64,000 bases of DNA, taken from positions 46,976-110,975 of the forward strand of contig CAYLYZ010000002.1 in assembly GCA_964387885.1 (NCBI GenBank), given 5' to 3'. The notes under the pieces are model-generated. The model was not told where the DNA came from. It searched no databases and saw only the letters and a list, made by a program, of their open reading frames with translations. Shown here piece by piece: positions 55,301-63,777 of the stretch. Made by a program: the position numbers and the translations under genes. Every line of letters starts with the position of its first letter. The stretch's first letter is position 1. The DNA is from JABGPL01 sp964387885. Its GTDB lineage: Bacteria > Electryoneota > AABM5-125-24 > Hatepunaeales > Hatepunaeaceae.

Positions 55301-57446
55301 CGAGCATTTCTAAGCTGCGATAACGATTTGGTTTACTGAGAGGAAATTCCTCAATACTCAAGGCAGACTCGAGTATTTTACTGTCTAATGGATATTCGTG
55401 GCTGTCAAGACCTAACCCTAATATTTTTTCGATTATTCGAAGAAATGAAGTTGTTTTATCAGCGATAACATAATGGTTCAGAATTGTTGAGAAGGCTCCG
55501 ATATCACTTATCTCAGGATTCTGTTCTTCCAACCACCTACCAATCCAAAAATGAAGTTGACTTCGTTTTGCAGGGGATAAACTCTGATATGTAATTTCTC
55601 GAAGTACCGGCAACCGAAAGGAAATCTGATCACGGGATATTTCCAGCAGCCCGGCCTCTGTTGTCTCAAAAATTACTTCTGACCATGCGCTGGGAGCTAA
55701 CTCCAATTCCTCTTTTATTACTTCTATTTCACACTTTCTATTTAGAACAGCTAACCACTCGACAACCCACCTTGAGGGCAAGGATAATTGCTTTAAGTCG
55801 ACCTTTAGAAGTTCAGCGACATCCCTGATGCTATCAATAATATCCGGGTTAATAATGTACCAATGGCTATCCTGCTGAACAACATGTTTCCTGGTAATTA
55901 ATTGCCTCAATACCTGCAGCAGCCACCCCGGTCTCCCTCCGATTAAATCGAACATGCTTTTAGCTAAAATCTCAGATCCAGTTGCGTCATTTAGCAGATT
56001 AACTATCAGTTCCTGAACCTGTGAAGATTCTAATTGAGGTACTTCGTGACGAACCAAATGATCTGAATAGCTTAAAGAACTCAATTCAGGATGATTTTCT
56101 TTTGACTCAAGGAGCCAGAATAATGGGTACTGTGAGTGTTTTAGCAAGAAATTCTTGAATTTTCTGATAACAGATTGCGAAACCGAATCAAAATTGTGCC
56201 AGCATATAATTATTGGATTTGGCGATTGCCACCCTTTAAAAAAGCTTGATAAAAGCCTCCAGATGTCTTCTTCTGCAATAAATTGGGAGTTAGAGATGTC
56301 CAGATTTCTAAGATGGCTAAGATGTAATGCTAAAGGAGAGAGGTCACTTCCATCAAGTCTGATAATGATTTTTCCCTGCATCTGCTGTTGAAGAGCAAAC
56401 TCATCCATTAACCTGCTTTTGCCGGATTCCGCTTCTCCATAGAGAAGGATCGCCCATTGCTCCCCCTGCGATACTTCATGCAGCCGACTTCCTAATAATC
56501 GTTTTTCTCCGATACGGCCGATGAATAGTGGAGTTGAAAGGGTTGCATATTCAGATGCCTTTTTCGGGATCATACGAGCGAGGATGGATATTACTTCTGA
56601 TGCATTACGAGGTCGAAATGCGGGATTAGAATTCAGGCATCGTGTCAGTAATACCGCCAGTTCATCAGGAATATCAGGTCTCATCCAATCAGACTGATCC
56701 GGTAACCAATTGAGTTTTTGAGTAAGGAAAGGCTCATATGATTGATCTGTATATGGTGAAGCTCCACGCAAGAGAATGTACCCAATCATGGCAAATGAAA
56801 AGAGATCAGCTCGTGCATCCACTTTTGATGCCTGGAACAACTCCGGAGCGGAATAATCGAGTGATATAAAACGATCACCCGGATCTCTTGAAACTCGGTT
56901 TCCCGCTATTCCGAAATCACCAATCTTTATGAGTGGTAAATCTAATGAATCTTCCTTTGTCAGGTTCTCAATATCTATGAATATGTTGTTCGGTTTAAGA
57001 TCGTAGTGAGTAATTTGATGGTTGTGAACGAATGATAAGACACTAGCAATATTAAACAATAACCGAATAACACTCTCAGTTGGAATCGGTTCTTTCAGAG
57101 AAGCCAACGTAGGCCATGTTGCACGTTCCATTGTGAAGTATTCACCAAATGCATCGCAATATCCAAAGTCATAGCAATTTATAACCCCGGGATGTTTTAA
57201 AAGACGCAGCAATCGGAATTCTTTTGTAAACCTTTTCCTGATTTCAGTACTTAGAATATCCCTCCGAATTACCTTCAGTGCGATCAATTCGTCATTCTGG
57301 AAAGTATCCGATACCAGTAAAACTGTTCCGTTACCACCTTCGCCAAGTGTTTCTTTAACGACATATCTGTTATCGATCAGGTCACCCGGTTGAGGCTTAG
57401 TGCGAATGTCTTTTGTTTTCGTTTTAGTTGTTGAAACGGATCCCAT
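52362..57446 (-). CDS. Ser/Thr kinase - ATPase - TPR - GAF - sigma54 activator fusion protein
   Basis: The 1,694 residues combine several signalling modules. An N-terminal protein kinase (about 27-290) has glycine loop GEGGNGTV, Lys58 in IALKV, catalytic HYDLKPNN (Asp149) and DFG at 177-179. A STAND-like ATPase follows with Walker A GEAESGKS (337-344). A long TPR-like helical region covers about 680-1130. A GAF domain (about 1165-1320) has RGLIIFRREK and VCMPIISKGETAGVLYLD. A sigma54-interaction AAA+ domain (about 1375-1610) has GESGTGKE, GSFTGAN and FLDEVDKM. A Fis-type helix-turn-helix (WNKSEVSRRLEISRPTLMQK) ends the protein. The GAFTGA loop reads GSFTGA. It probably phosphorylates a target and activates sigma54 promoters in response to a GAF/TPR signal. 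Single gene. Confidence 0.92.
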   Translation of the reverse strand: MGSVSTTKTKTKDIRTKPQPGDLIDNRYVVKETLGEGGNGTVLLVSDTFQNDELIALKVIRRDILSTEIRKRFTKEFRLLRLLKHPGVINCYDFGYCDAFGEYFTMERATWPTLASLKEPIPTESVIRLLFNIASVLSFVHNHQITHYDLKPNNIFIDIENLTKEDSLDLPLIKIGDFGIAGNRVSRDPGDRFISLDYSAPELFQASKVDARADLFSFAMIGYILLRGASPYTDQSYEPFLTQKLNWLPDQSDWMRPDIPDELAVLLTRCLNSNPAFRPRNASEVISILARMIPKKASEYATLSTPLFIGRIGEKRLLGSRLHEVSQGEQWAILLYGEAESGKSRLMDEFALQQQMQGKIIIRLDGSDLSPLALHLSHLRNLDISNSQFIAEEDIWRLLSSFFKGWQSPNPIIICWHNFDSVSQSVIRKFKNFLLKHSQYPLFWLLESKENHPELSSLSYSDHLVRHEVPQLESSQVQELIVNLLNDATGSEILAKSMFDLIGGRPGWLLQVLRQLITRKHVVQQDSHWYIINPDIIDSIRDVAELLKVDLKQLSLPSRWVVEWLAVLNRKCEIEVIKEELELAPSAWSEVIFETTEAGLLEISRDQISFRLPVLREITYQSLSPAKRSQLHFWIGRWLEEQNPEISDIGAFSTILNHYVIADKTTSFLRIIEKILGLGLDSHEYPLDSKILESALSIEEFPLSKPNRYRSLEMLAAAYARERRFDESAEVYRQLIEDDNWKDLAHYGTLHLNLGKSLGTIGRFREATFHLERSFQELLPFDVDAAGKALGGLAWISYQHGEVDKSREYTFSYYDLIEKTEHLQVHHSHVLTCGKLFALLDYPEKALGCCQRIIDQSETPWESQDVNSAYRQQIQIHIRQGKWKEAIDIINFLDKNRPLNVSREYNWFNSYHRAMTLIASGQVERGLNLFEKIELNMRAYATPADQIRIQLDLIKIDYNSGNYFLGVHRLRRSMGIARRLGVAHMEIIIRSWAVLFRAMMGKSNEKLIEKTEEQAANTKNIVSDCVGSYLLAIHFQNIDDHERASVVLERCLKHVRNVDFGISKPLLHVMRVLTEVVLKKESVENIDFTKLENMAGKIKHFLSCGMFFQILLKLAVISGRRDLAARYLQDSIKNFRKMSANYQVGQSLSIYAKACTNWNLNKRANQAFKQSQEIFAGLSIPTSEPVYGESATTHEGDDIVTFDRIPPIREIAKVIDMLNTMEDPERLTRRILEMAIDGVGAERGLIIFRREKTPGLSRKASIKVGQKEEITISRTLAEQVFKTGEPIFSDNALDDGTLSAMESVQLSKIKAVVCMPIISKGETAGVLYLDHGGSSRKMSEANRAYLTLLGNLIGTVLTHRRYIENLEENVKTLRKSIDLIAGYDEFKGRSEAIQKVFSLLELLKDQDIPVLILGESGTGKELISRIIQRESNRSTQPFYAINCATIQDTLIESMLFGHKKGSFTGANSDHSGFFEQANHGTIFLDEVDKMSESMQGKLLRVLQEGEFFRVGETKVRKTNVRLITAAKDSLPDIVSSGKFREDLFYRINVVQIKVPPLRDRVDDIPLLINHFVDKFSKEQNRPIKGIRKSAEIILQQYNWPGNVRQLENVIRGVFLYTKENDWIEPEFLPEEVKTTTQADDKQQETLSKMIAAHEQKILRQALVRCNWNKSEVSRRLEISRPTLMQKIKKYKITE

Positions 57447-57912
57447 GGTTTAAGCTTTATGTCAAACTGTTAAAAACATTGGAAGTAAACAATTATTGAC
57501 TTTTACTATCCAAAATCTGTTCTGAAAATATTTGTATTTTACTTTCGGTTTTGAATACAGGTACCGAAATGGAGCAAGCTCAGATTGTGGGAATCCGATT
57601 CACAAGATAGATTTTACCGGTTTTCTTTGACCATTAAGAAGATTTTTGCGCAAATTCCCAGTGAGAACATAAGTTAGGGAAAACACAATTATAAGTCAAG
57701 GAAAGTGAACACTAAAGAGTATAACTCGAATTGTTGCTAAAGAGAACAAAATTTCAGAGCCGATGAAATTTTGAAAAATTATTTGCATTACACTCTTTAG
57801 TTTATTTAATTATATAGGTTTCTGATTAGATATTCAATAATTGGAATCAGGTTATTTCTTCTCTGCTCTCTGATATGAAGAGTCGAGGAACTTAGAACAA
57901 TCAGGAGAAATT
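57447..57912. other. Divergent intergenic region
   Basis: 466 AT-rich bases between the kinase-sigma54 gene and the nucleoside transporter gene. AGGAGAA precedes the ATG at 57913. No clear promoter, repeat or RNA gene. A short minus frame (57852-58043) is a shadow. Confidence 0.4.
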
Positions 57913-59547
57913 ATGCACTTTCTCAGTGTTTTCGGGCTACTCGCACTTCTTGGGATTGCCTGGGCGATGTCATACCATCGTTCAGATGTAAAACTAAAAC
58001 CTATCATTTGGGGCATTGGCCTACAGTTCGTTTTTGCAGTCATTATCCTGATTCAGGATTATCGAAGTTTTATTGGAATGGGAATTCTGGGTTTACTGAT
58101 AATTGTCTATCTACTCCAGAAAGACGATGCTAAATTCGGAGGTGGTTATAAATCAGTAATAACCCTGACTGTTGGAAGCGCTGTTATTGGTCAGGGATTG
58201 TTCTACATCTCGTTTCTCTTACCGTGGTTAATTGTAGCAATCCTCATATTCTTAATTCTGAATAGTCACATGAAATGGCAACAGGATATACAGAGATATG
58301 TTGGAGTGGTACTGATAATTTCCGTAATAGTTTTCTTGATTTCAAACAATTGGCAGGGACATTTTATATTCCAGACATTCAGCAATAAAGTAGCTGCTTT
58401 TTTAAATCTTTCAGATTACGGTGCTAAATTCCTGTTTGGAAATCTCGCCAATAATGACTTCTTCGGACCCTGGGAGCAGAAATTTCCAAATCTTGGGACA
58501 TGGCCCGGATTCGGATTTCAATTCGCCTTTAAAGTTCTACCGACTATTATTTTCTTTGGCGGTTTTATGAGTGTGCTCTATTACCTTGGTATCATGCAGA
58601 AGGTAATAGACGCCATGAGCAAATTTATGCGCTGGACAATTGGGACAAGTGGAGCAGAAACTCTTTCCTGCAGCGCCAATATATTTGTAGGTCAAACCGA
58701 AGCACCATTGCTAATTAAACCATTCCTCGACGGAATGACAAAATCGGAATTACTGACAATCATGGTCGGTGGATTTGCTACAATAGCTGGCGGTGTTTTG
58801 GCTGGATATATCGCCATGGGTGTTCCAGCCGGACATCTTGTAGCGGCAAGTGTTATGTCGGCACCGGCAGCCCTTGTGATAGGGAAGATCATTTATCCGG
58901 AAAGAGAGCATTCTCAGACTGCAGGGGATGTAGGACTACCCGATATAAAGGTGGGTTCAAATGCTATTGAAGCCGCTGCAAATGGCATAACCGACGGGAT
59001 GAAACTGGCAGTCAATGTCGGGGCAATGTTAATTGGATTTATTGCACTTATTGCGGTTCTTGATGTGTTGTTAAATTGGATGGACATGCTTATTGATGGA
59101 AAGCTGATGGCAGGTGAATATGTAAAATACTCTGCTGTTGGTATGTCTCCGGCTGTTGGTGAGTATACTGGATTCTTCCCGGGTTCGCTACAGACATTTT
59201 TCGGGACAGTACTAAGACCTCTCGCTTTTGTGATGGGTGTTTCATGGGATAACGCTCAGTATGTTGGCAATCTGTTGGGGATAAAGCTTTCTCTGAACGA
59301 ATTTGTCGCTTATGGAACGCTTGGTACCTACATCAATGATGGGATACTTTCAGAAAGAGCAATGGTGATTTCGACTTATGCACTCTGTGGATTTGCTAAC
59401 TTTTCATCAATTGGTATCCAGATTGGTGGGATAAGCGCAATCGCACCACATCGGAAATCAGCATTAGCGAAAGTGGGTTTAAAAGCCATGTTCGGGGGCG
59501 CTCTGGCTTCTTTCCTGACCGCTACTATTGCGGGATTGCTGTTGTAA
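57913..59547 (+). CDS. CNT-family nucleoside transporter (NupC-like)
   Basis: The 544-residue inner-membrane protein carries the concentrative nucleoside transporter signature: GTSGAETLSCSANIFVGQTE, then APLLIKPFL. Later blocks are GGFATIAGGVLAGYIAMGVP and YINDGILSERAMVISTYALC, then GFANFSSIGIQIGG. Helical hairpins and repeats typical of the CNT fold are visible from about residue 165 on. The N-terminal 160 residues add extra hydrophobic segments, making it longer than NupC (about 400 residues). CNT proteins import nucleosides with H+ or Na+. It is followed 54 bases later by a TonB-dependent receptor on the same strand, so the two may be co-expressed. Confidence 0.92.
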   Translation: MHFLSVFGLLALLGIAWAMSYHRSDVKLKPIIWGIGLQFVFAVIILIQDYRSFIGMGILGLLIIVYLLQKDDAKFGGGYKSVITLTVGSAVIGQGLFYISFLLPWLIVAILIFLILNSHMKWQQDIQRYVGVVLIISVIVFLISNNWQGHFIFQTFSNKVAAFLNLSDYGAKFLFGNLANNDFFGPWEQKFPNLGTWPGFGFQFAFKVLPTIIFFGGFMSVLYYLGIMQKVIDAMSKFMRWTIGTSGAETLSCSANIFVGQTEAPLLIKPFLDGMTKSELLTIMVGGFATIAGGVLAGYIAMGVPAGHLVAASVMSAPAALVIGKIIYPEREHSQTAGDVGLPDIKVGSNAIEAAANGITDGMKLAVNVGAMLIGFIALIAVLDVLLNWMDMLIDGKLMAGEYVKYSAVGMSPAVGEYTGFFPGSLQTFFGTVLRPLAFVMGVSWDNAQYVGNLLGIKLSLNEFVAYGTLGTYINDGILSERAMVISTYALCGFANFSSIGIQIGGISAIAPHRKSALAKVGLKAMFGGALASFLTATIAGLLL

Positions 59548-59601
59548 GGCTTTGTTTAATAACAGTATATCCTGCAAGTAAAACATAACTGGAGTTTTTT
59601 T

Positions 59602-62358
59602 ATGCAGAAAGTAATAGCATTGCTATTAATAATTGGATTGTTCTGTCCGACAGTATTAACTGCTGAAAAACGAGTTAATCCCACCGCAACAATCACAGGA
59701 AAGGTATTGGATAAGGACACCGATGAGGCTTTGGTCGATGCACAGGTTGTTGTGATTGGTGACGGTGGTTTTGGTGCTTCGACAGATCTTAATGGAGTTT
59801 ATGTAATCCAGGGAGTACCATTTGGAGTTCATGAACTAAAAGCTTCATTTATTGGTGCATCAGGTCATGCTGAACAAACTAAAGAAGTGCGGATTGTTGA
59901 AGACATTGTTGAAGTAGATTTCGAGCTTGATAGTGAAGTTATTACCCGGGAAGTGGTTGATATACACTTTGATTTTGACAGAGTGAAGCAGGAAGAAAAG
60001 ACAATGGCAGTCACTTCTGTTTCCAAGGAGGAGATTGAAGTTTCACTTGGCAGTCGTGACATTTCGGAGAGTATCGAGAAAACCAATAGTGTGTTTATAC
60101 ACGAAGACGGTGGGGGTTCGGGAGACACTCGAATAAATATTCGAGGATTCGACGAGAGAAATGTAGCGGTAATGGTAAATGGTGTACCGGTTAATGGGAT
60201 GGAGAACGGTAAAATATATTGGTCGAACTGGGCAGGTTTGAGTGATGTAACTTCCGATATTCAAGTGCAGAGGGGAATGGGTGCGTCAAGCCTTGCAATC
60301 TCATCGGTTGGTGGGACCATGAACATTATCACCGATGCTGCCAGGATGAGCCCAGAAATTAAATTCAAGCGTGAAATAGGGATGGATAACTACCGCAATT
60401 TGACGTTATCCATTTCAACTGGATTGTTGAAAAATGGACCGCTGGGGGATAAATTGGCATTCTCCGGATCGTTTGTCAGGAAGACCGGGGAGGGATTTAT
60501 TGACAAGGGTTGGTTAGACTCGTATTCCTACTTTTTTGCGGGCAGTTACCTCACATCAACCGACCATGCAGTTCAGTTTTCAATAGCTGGCGCACCTCAG
60601 CAACATGGTCAGCGTTACGGTTCGCAACCAATAGCAGTTTGGGATACGGATTACGCAATAGAATTAGGTGTTGATACGTTATTTTTTGACGGAGTTGAAC
60701 GTGGATTGGCGTATAGCCCTAATTGGGGATTTATAAACACTTTTGGGACTGAACTAAAAGAGTATTATAACGGTGAAGTACATGATGTTCATGATAACAC
60801 GTACCTGAATGATAACATTAATTATTACCACAAACCTCAAGCCAACCTGAACTGGTTCTGGACAGTTAACGAGAAACTGCGATTAACAAACATCTTCTAC
60901 TTTTCAACCGGACAGGGGGGAGGCTCTCGTCAGAGAGCAAGCAATGGTGAATATGTTGAGGAGAATGAATATGGACAGCTGGATTTCATGTCGACTATCC
61001 GCGCAAACAGCAACAACATTGATCCGGAATACTCGGATTCACTGAACAAATCTGAAACTATTCTTTATAACGCGGTAAACGAACACCACTGGTATGGTTG
61101 GATTGGTAAGGGGAAATACAATCTGTTGAAACAGAGCAATTATGATGTTGATCTGACTGCCGGACTTGACGTGAGGTTTTACCGAGGTAAACACTTTGGT
61201 GAAGTCAGAAACCTGCTCGGCGGAGATTACTATGTCGAAACCAAGGATGCCAACGCTGAATCCGATATGAAATTCCTCGGTGATAAGGTCAATTACCACA
61301 ACGATGGTCTTGTCAGATGGTACGGTGGTTTTGGATTGGCGGAACTGAGAACAGCAGATGTTTATGCATTTGTAAACTTCGCGCTCTCAAACATCAGTTA
61401 CAAACGGATTGATTATTTCCTTGAAAAAGTCGCTGGTGAATGGGATGAGATCGGTTGGGATTCCTTTAATGGTTATGGTGTTAAAGCCGGAGCGAACTAT
61501 AATCTCACGGATAAAATTCAGATATATGGCAATATCGGACGATTAAGTCAAGCTCCCGCATTCAATGGTGTTTACAATTTTTATCAGGAAAAGTATGAGG
61601 ATATCACCAACGAGACGGTCACCAATTATGAATTGGGAGCGAGTTACCTTGTCAGTAAACCCATAAAGAACTACAGCCTCAAATACCTTGAAGCCGACCT
61701 TAACTGGTACTTCACAATCTGGGAAGATAAGACATGGACGCGGAGCGTTAAGGATCGTGTGACTGATCAGTATTACAACTATCAATTTAACGGAATTGAC
61801 GCCGTTCATGAGGGGCTTGAACTGAGTCTTATCGAACGTCCGCATAAGATGGTTAAGGTGGAATGGAAACTATCCCTCGGAGACTGGCAATGGCGAAATG
61901 ATGTCCTTTCATTTTTTTCACCTCGTGAAAATCCACAGTTAATTGATAGCGTTTTTGCCTATATCGACGGCCTTAAAGTCAGTGATGCACCCCAGACATC
62001 GATGGCAATCGACCTGACGCTTTATCCGGTGAAAGGTTCATATTTATCCATCCTGTTAAAGGATTACAAAGATCACTTCGCAAGGTTCTCGCCTACGGAT
62101 AGAGATGTACCTCGTGAGGCTGGCAAACAACCCTGGAAAATCCCGGGATACAGTCTCGTTGATTTGCATTTCGGGTACACTTTTCCAAAAAGTGGGTCTG
62201 TACCGGTGGAAATTCAACTAAAAGGAAATGTGTTCAACCTGATGGATGAACACTACATAACCAGCGCATGGGAGGGTCAATTCCACGATGCTGAAACGGC
62301 GACGGTTTACATGGGCAGATCCCGCACTTGGAATCTGGGCATGATTGTAACTTACTAA
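59602..62358 (+). CDS. TonB-dependent outer-membrane receptor
   Basis: The 918-residue protein has a signal peptide (MQKVIALLLIIGLFCPTVLTA) and a carboxypeptidase-regulatory-like N-terminal domain (ITGKVLDKDTDEALVDAQVV). The plug domain has SRDISESIEKTNSVFIHEDG, TRINIRGFDERNVAVMVNGV and SSVGGTMNIITD. A beta-barrel of about 690 residues, rich in alternating aromatic strands, ends with a terminal Tyr (WNLGMIVTY), as expected for BAM insertion. The ligand is unknown. The neighbouring nucleoside transporter and secreted EEP nuclease suggest a nucleic-acid-derived ligand. It is not a standard SusC, because no SusD partner is present. Confidence 0.9.
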   Translation: MQKVIALLLIIGLFCPTVLTAEKRVNPTATITGKVLDKDTDEALVDAQVVVIGDGGFGASTDLNGVYVIQGVPFGVHELKASFIGASGHAEQTKEVRIVEDIVEVDFELDSEVITREVVDIHFDFDRVKQEEKTMAVTSVSKEEIEVSLGSRDISESIEKTNSVFIHEDGGGSGDTRINIRGFDERNVAVMVNGVPVNGMENGKIYWSNWAGLSDVTSDIQVQRGMGASSLAISSVGGTMNIITDAARMSPEIKFKREIGMDNYRNLTLSISTGLLKNGPLGDKLAFSGSFVRKTGEGFIDKGWLDSYSYFFAGSYLTSTDHAVQFSIAGAPQQHGQRYGSQPIAVWDTDYAIELGVDTLFFDGVERGLAYSPNWGFINTFGTELKEYYNGEVHDVHDNTYLNDNINYYHKPQANLNWFWTVNEKLRLTNIFYFSTGQGGGSRQRASNGEYVEENEYGQLDFMSTIRANSNNIDPEYSDSLNKSETILYNAVNEHHWYGWIGKGKYNLLKQSNYDVDLTAGLDVRFYRGKHFGEVRNLLGGDYYVETKDANAESDMKFLGDKVNYHNDGLVRWYGGFGLAELRTADVYAFVNFALSNISYKRIDYFLEKVAGEWDEIGWDSFNGYGVKAGANYNLTDKIQIYGNIGRLSQAPAFNGVYNFYQEKYEDITNETVTNYELGASYLVSKPIKNYSLKYLEADLNWYFTIWEDKTWTRSVKDRVTDQYYNYQFNGIDAVHEGLELSLIERPHKMVKVEWKLSLGDWQWRNDVLSFFSPRENPQLIDSVFAYIDGLKVSDAPQTSMAIDLTLYPVKGSYLSILLKDYKDHFARFSPTDRDVPREAGKQPWKIPGYSLVDLHFGYTFPKSGSVPVEIQLKGNVFNLMDEHYITSAWEGQFHDAETATVYMGRSRTWNLGMIVTY

Positions 62359-62378
62359 CGGATGGTTCACTACTCAGG

Positions 62379-62445
62379 GGAGGACGGACATTCCTGTCCG
62401 TCTTTACTGCAACAGGATTAAGGCGGACAGGAATGTCCGCACTCC
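62379..62445. repeat. BIME-like pair of REP palindromes
   Basis: GGAG plus GACGGACA-TTCC-TGTCCGTC (62383-62402) is followed by an inverted copy GCGGACA-GGAA-TGTCCGC (62423-62440) with GGAG on the opposite strand (62442-62445). Loops TTCC and GGAA are complementary. It lies between the TonB receptor and EEP genes and may also terminate transcription. Confidence 0.75.
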
Positions 62446-62488
62446 CCGGAGAACAACTACCTTATGATTTAGAAATTTTGGATACCAA

Positions 62489-63715
62489 ATGAAATATATA
62501 TACACGATATTGTTGGTCATGTTACTTGTCGTAACTGTGTATGCACAAACGGATACAATCCGTATAGCAACATACAATATCCTGAACTGGCCTGAAGATG
62601 CTCCGAATGTGCGGATACCATATTTCCAGCTTATCTTTGGTGAGATTGATCCCGATTTGATTATATGTCAGGAGTTCCGAACCGAAGCCGGTGTTAATCT
62701 ATTTATGGATGAAGTTATTGATCGTGATGTTTATTCTCGGTCAAGAGCGAGAGTTGTTTTTGAAAACGACAATGTATTGTTTTACAAACATGATAAATTT
62801 GAATTAGTCGATGAGACTGCGGTTGGTACAAATCTTCGAGATATCATGATATTCGAGCTTCGATATCTCGATGAAGAAATTGAGTCACTCCCCTTGTACT
62901 TTGCTTCAGCTCACTTGAAAGCCGGAAATTCCGAAGCTGATGAAGGACAGAGAAGGTCTGAGGCCAGAAGTTTTACGAGAGTTGTCAGGCGGGATTTCGC
63001 GGATGTAAATATGATATTCGGTGGTGACTTTAATGTATATGGGAGTGGGGAAGGGGCATATATTGAGTTCATGGAGGATTCCCTTTTCTATGATCCGATC
63101 AACAGATCCGGCACATGGCACGACAGCGAGAGATTTGCTGATATCCATACCCAGAGCACAAGACGAAATGCTGTGGGTTCGGGATCGACAGGAGGCATGG
63201 ATGATCGGTTTGATTTTCTGTTGATGACAAACGAGCTCAACCATGTCGGAGGATGGTCGTATGTTGAGGATAGCTATTTTGCCTTCGGACAGGATGGTGA
63301 TCATTTCGATGGATCGATAAACCGTCGCAATAATGCCGTGTCAGAGGAAATGGCTGAAGCGCTGTATTATGCTTCGGATCATCTACCAGTTGTTGCCTCA
63401 ATAGTCGTTACCGATCCCAATTCAGTCAACGATTGGGAAGATGCGTATATCCCCTCAACTAGAATTTTGACAGCATCACCAAATCCGTTTAATTCGACTG
63501 TGAAGCTGAGTTTTAACCTCCCTGCACCAGATCACGCAACACTCTCAATCCATGGCTTGACTGGTTCTCAAATTTCCGAACTCTTTTCAGGACAATTCCG
63601 TGCGGATTCGTATGAGTTTTCTTGGAATGCAACTGGTTTTCCAAGTGGAATTTACTTCGCAAGGTTGAGTGCTGGTCAATCGAGTCAAACTGTGAAGTTG
63701 ACACTGATTCGGTGA
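62489..63715 (+). CDS. Secreted EEP-family nuclease/phosphatase with T9SS sorting domain
   Basis: The 408-residue protein has a signal peptide (IYTILLVMLLVVTVYA). The endonuclease/exonuclease/phosphatase domain shows all core motifs: IATYNILNW (Asn), IICQEFRTE (metal Glu), FASAHLKAG (His), MIFGGDFNVYG (Asp, Asn), DDRFDFLLM and the catalytic YASDHLPVVAS (SDH). It ends in a type IX sorting domain (TASPNPFNSTVKLSFNLP ... SGIYFARLSAG). It probably hydrolyses phosphodiester or phosphoester bonds outside the cell, most likely nucleic acids, but the substrate cannot be read from sequence. A UUCG-loop terminator follows 35 bases downstream. Confidence 0.88.
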   Translation: MKYIYTILLVMLLVVTVYAQTDTIRIATYNILNWPEDAPNVRIPYFQLIFGEIDPDLIICQEFRTEAGVNLFMDEVIDRDVYSRSRARVVFENDNVLFYKHDKFELVDETAVGTNLRDIMIFELRYLDEEIESLPLYFASAHLKAGNSEADEGQRRSEARSFTRVVRRDFADVNMIFGGDFNVYGSGEGAYIEFMEDSLFYDPINRSGTWHDSERFADIHTQSTRRNAVGSGSTGGMDDRFDFLLMTNELNHVGGWSYVEDSYFAFGQDGDHFDGSINRRNNAVSEEMAEALYYASDHLPVVASIVVTDPNSVNDWEDAYIPSTRILTASPNPFNSTVKLSFNLPAPDHATLSIHGLTGSQISELFSGQFRADSYEFSWNATGFPSGIYFARLSAGQSSQTVKLTLIR

Positions 63716-63750
63716 TTTTATCTTGATTGTTCTGGTTTTATTATTAATTT

Positions 63751-63774
63751 AAAAGGGCACTTCGGTGCCCTTTT
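63751..63774 (+). terminator. Intrinsic terminator with TTCG tetraloop
   Basis: AAAAGGGCAC-TTCG-GTGCCCTTTT, a 10-bp perfect stem with U-run, 35 bases after the EEP gene. Classic rho-independent form. Confidence 0.92.
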
Positions 63775-63777
63775 GCC

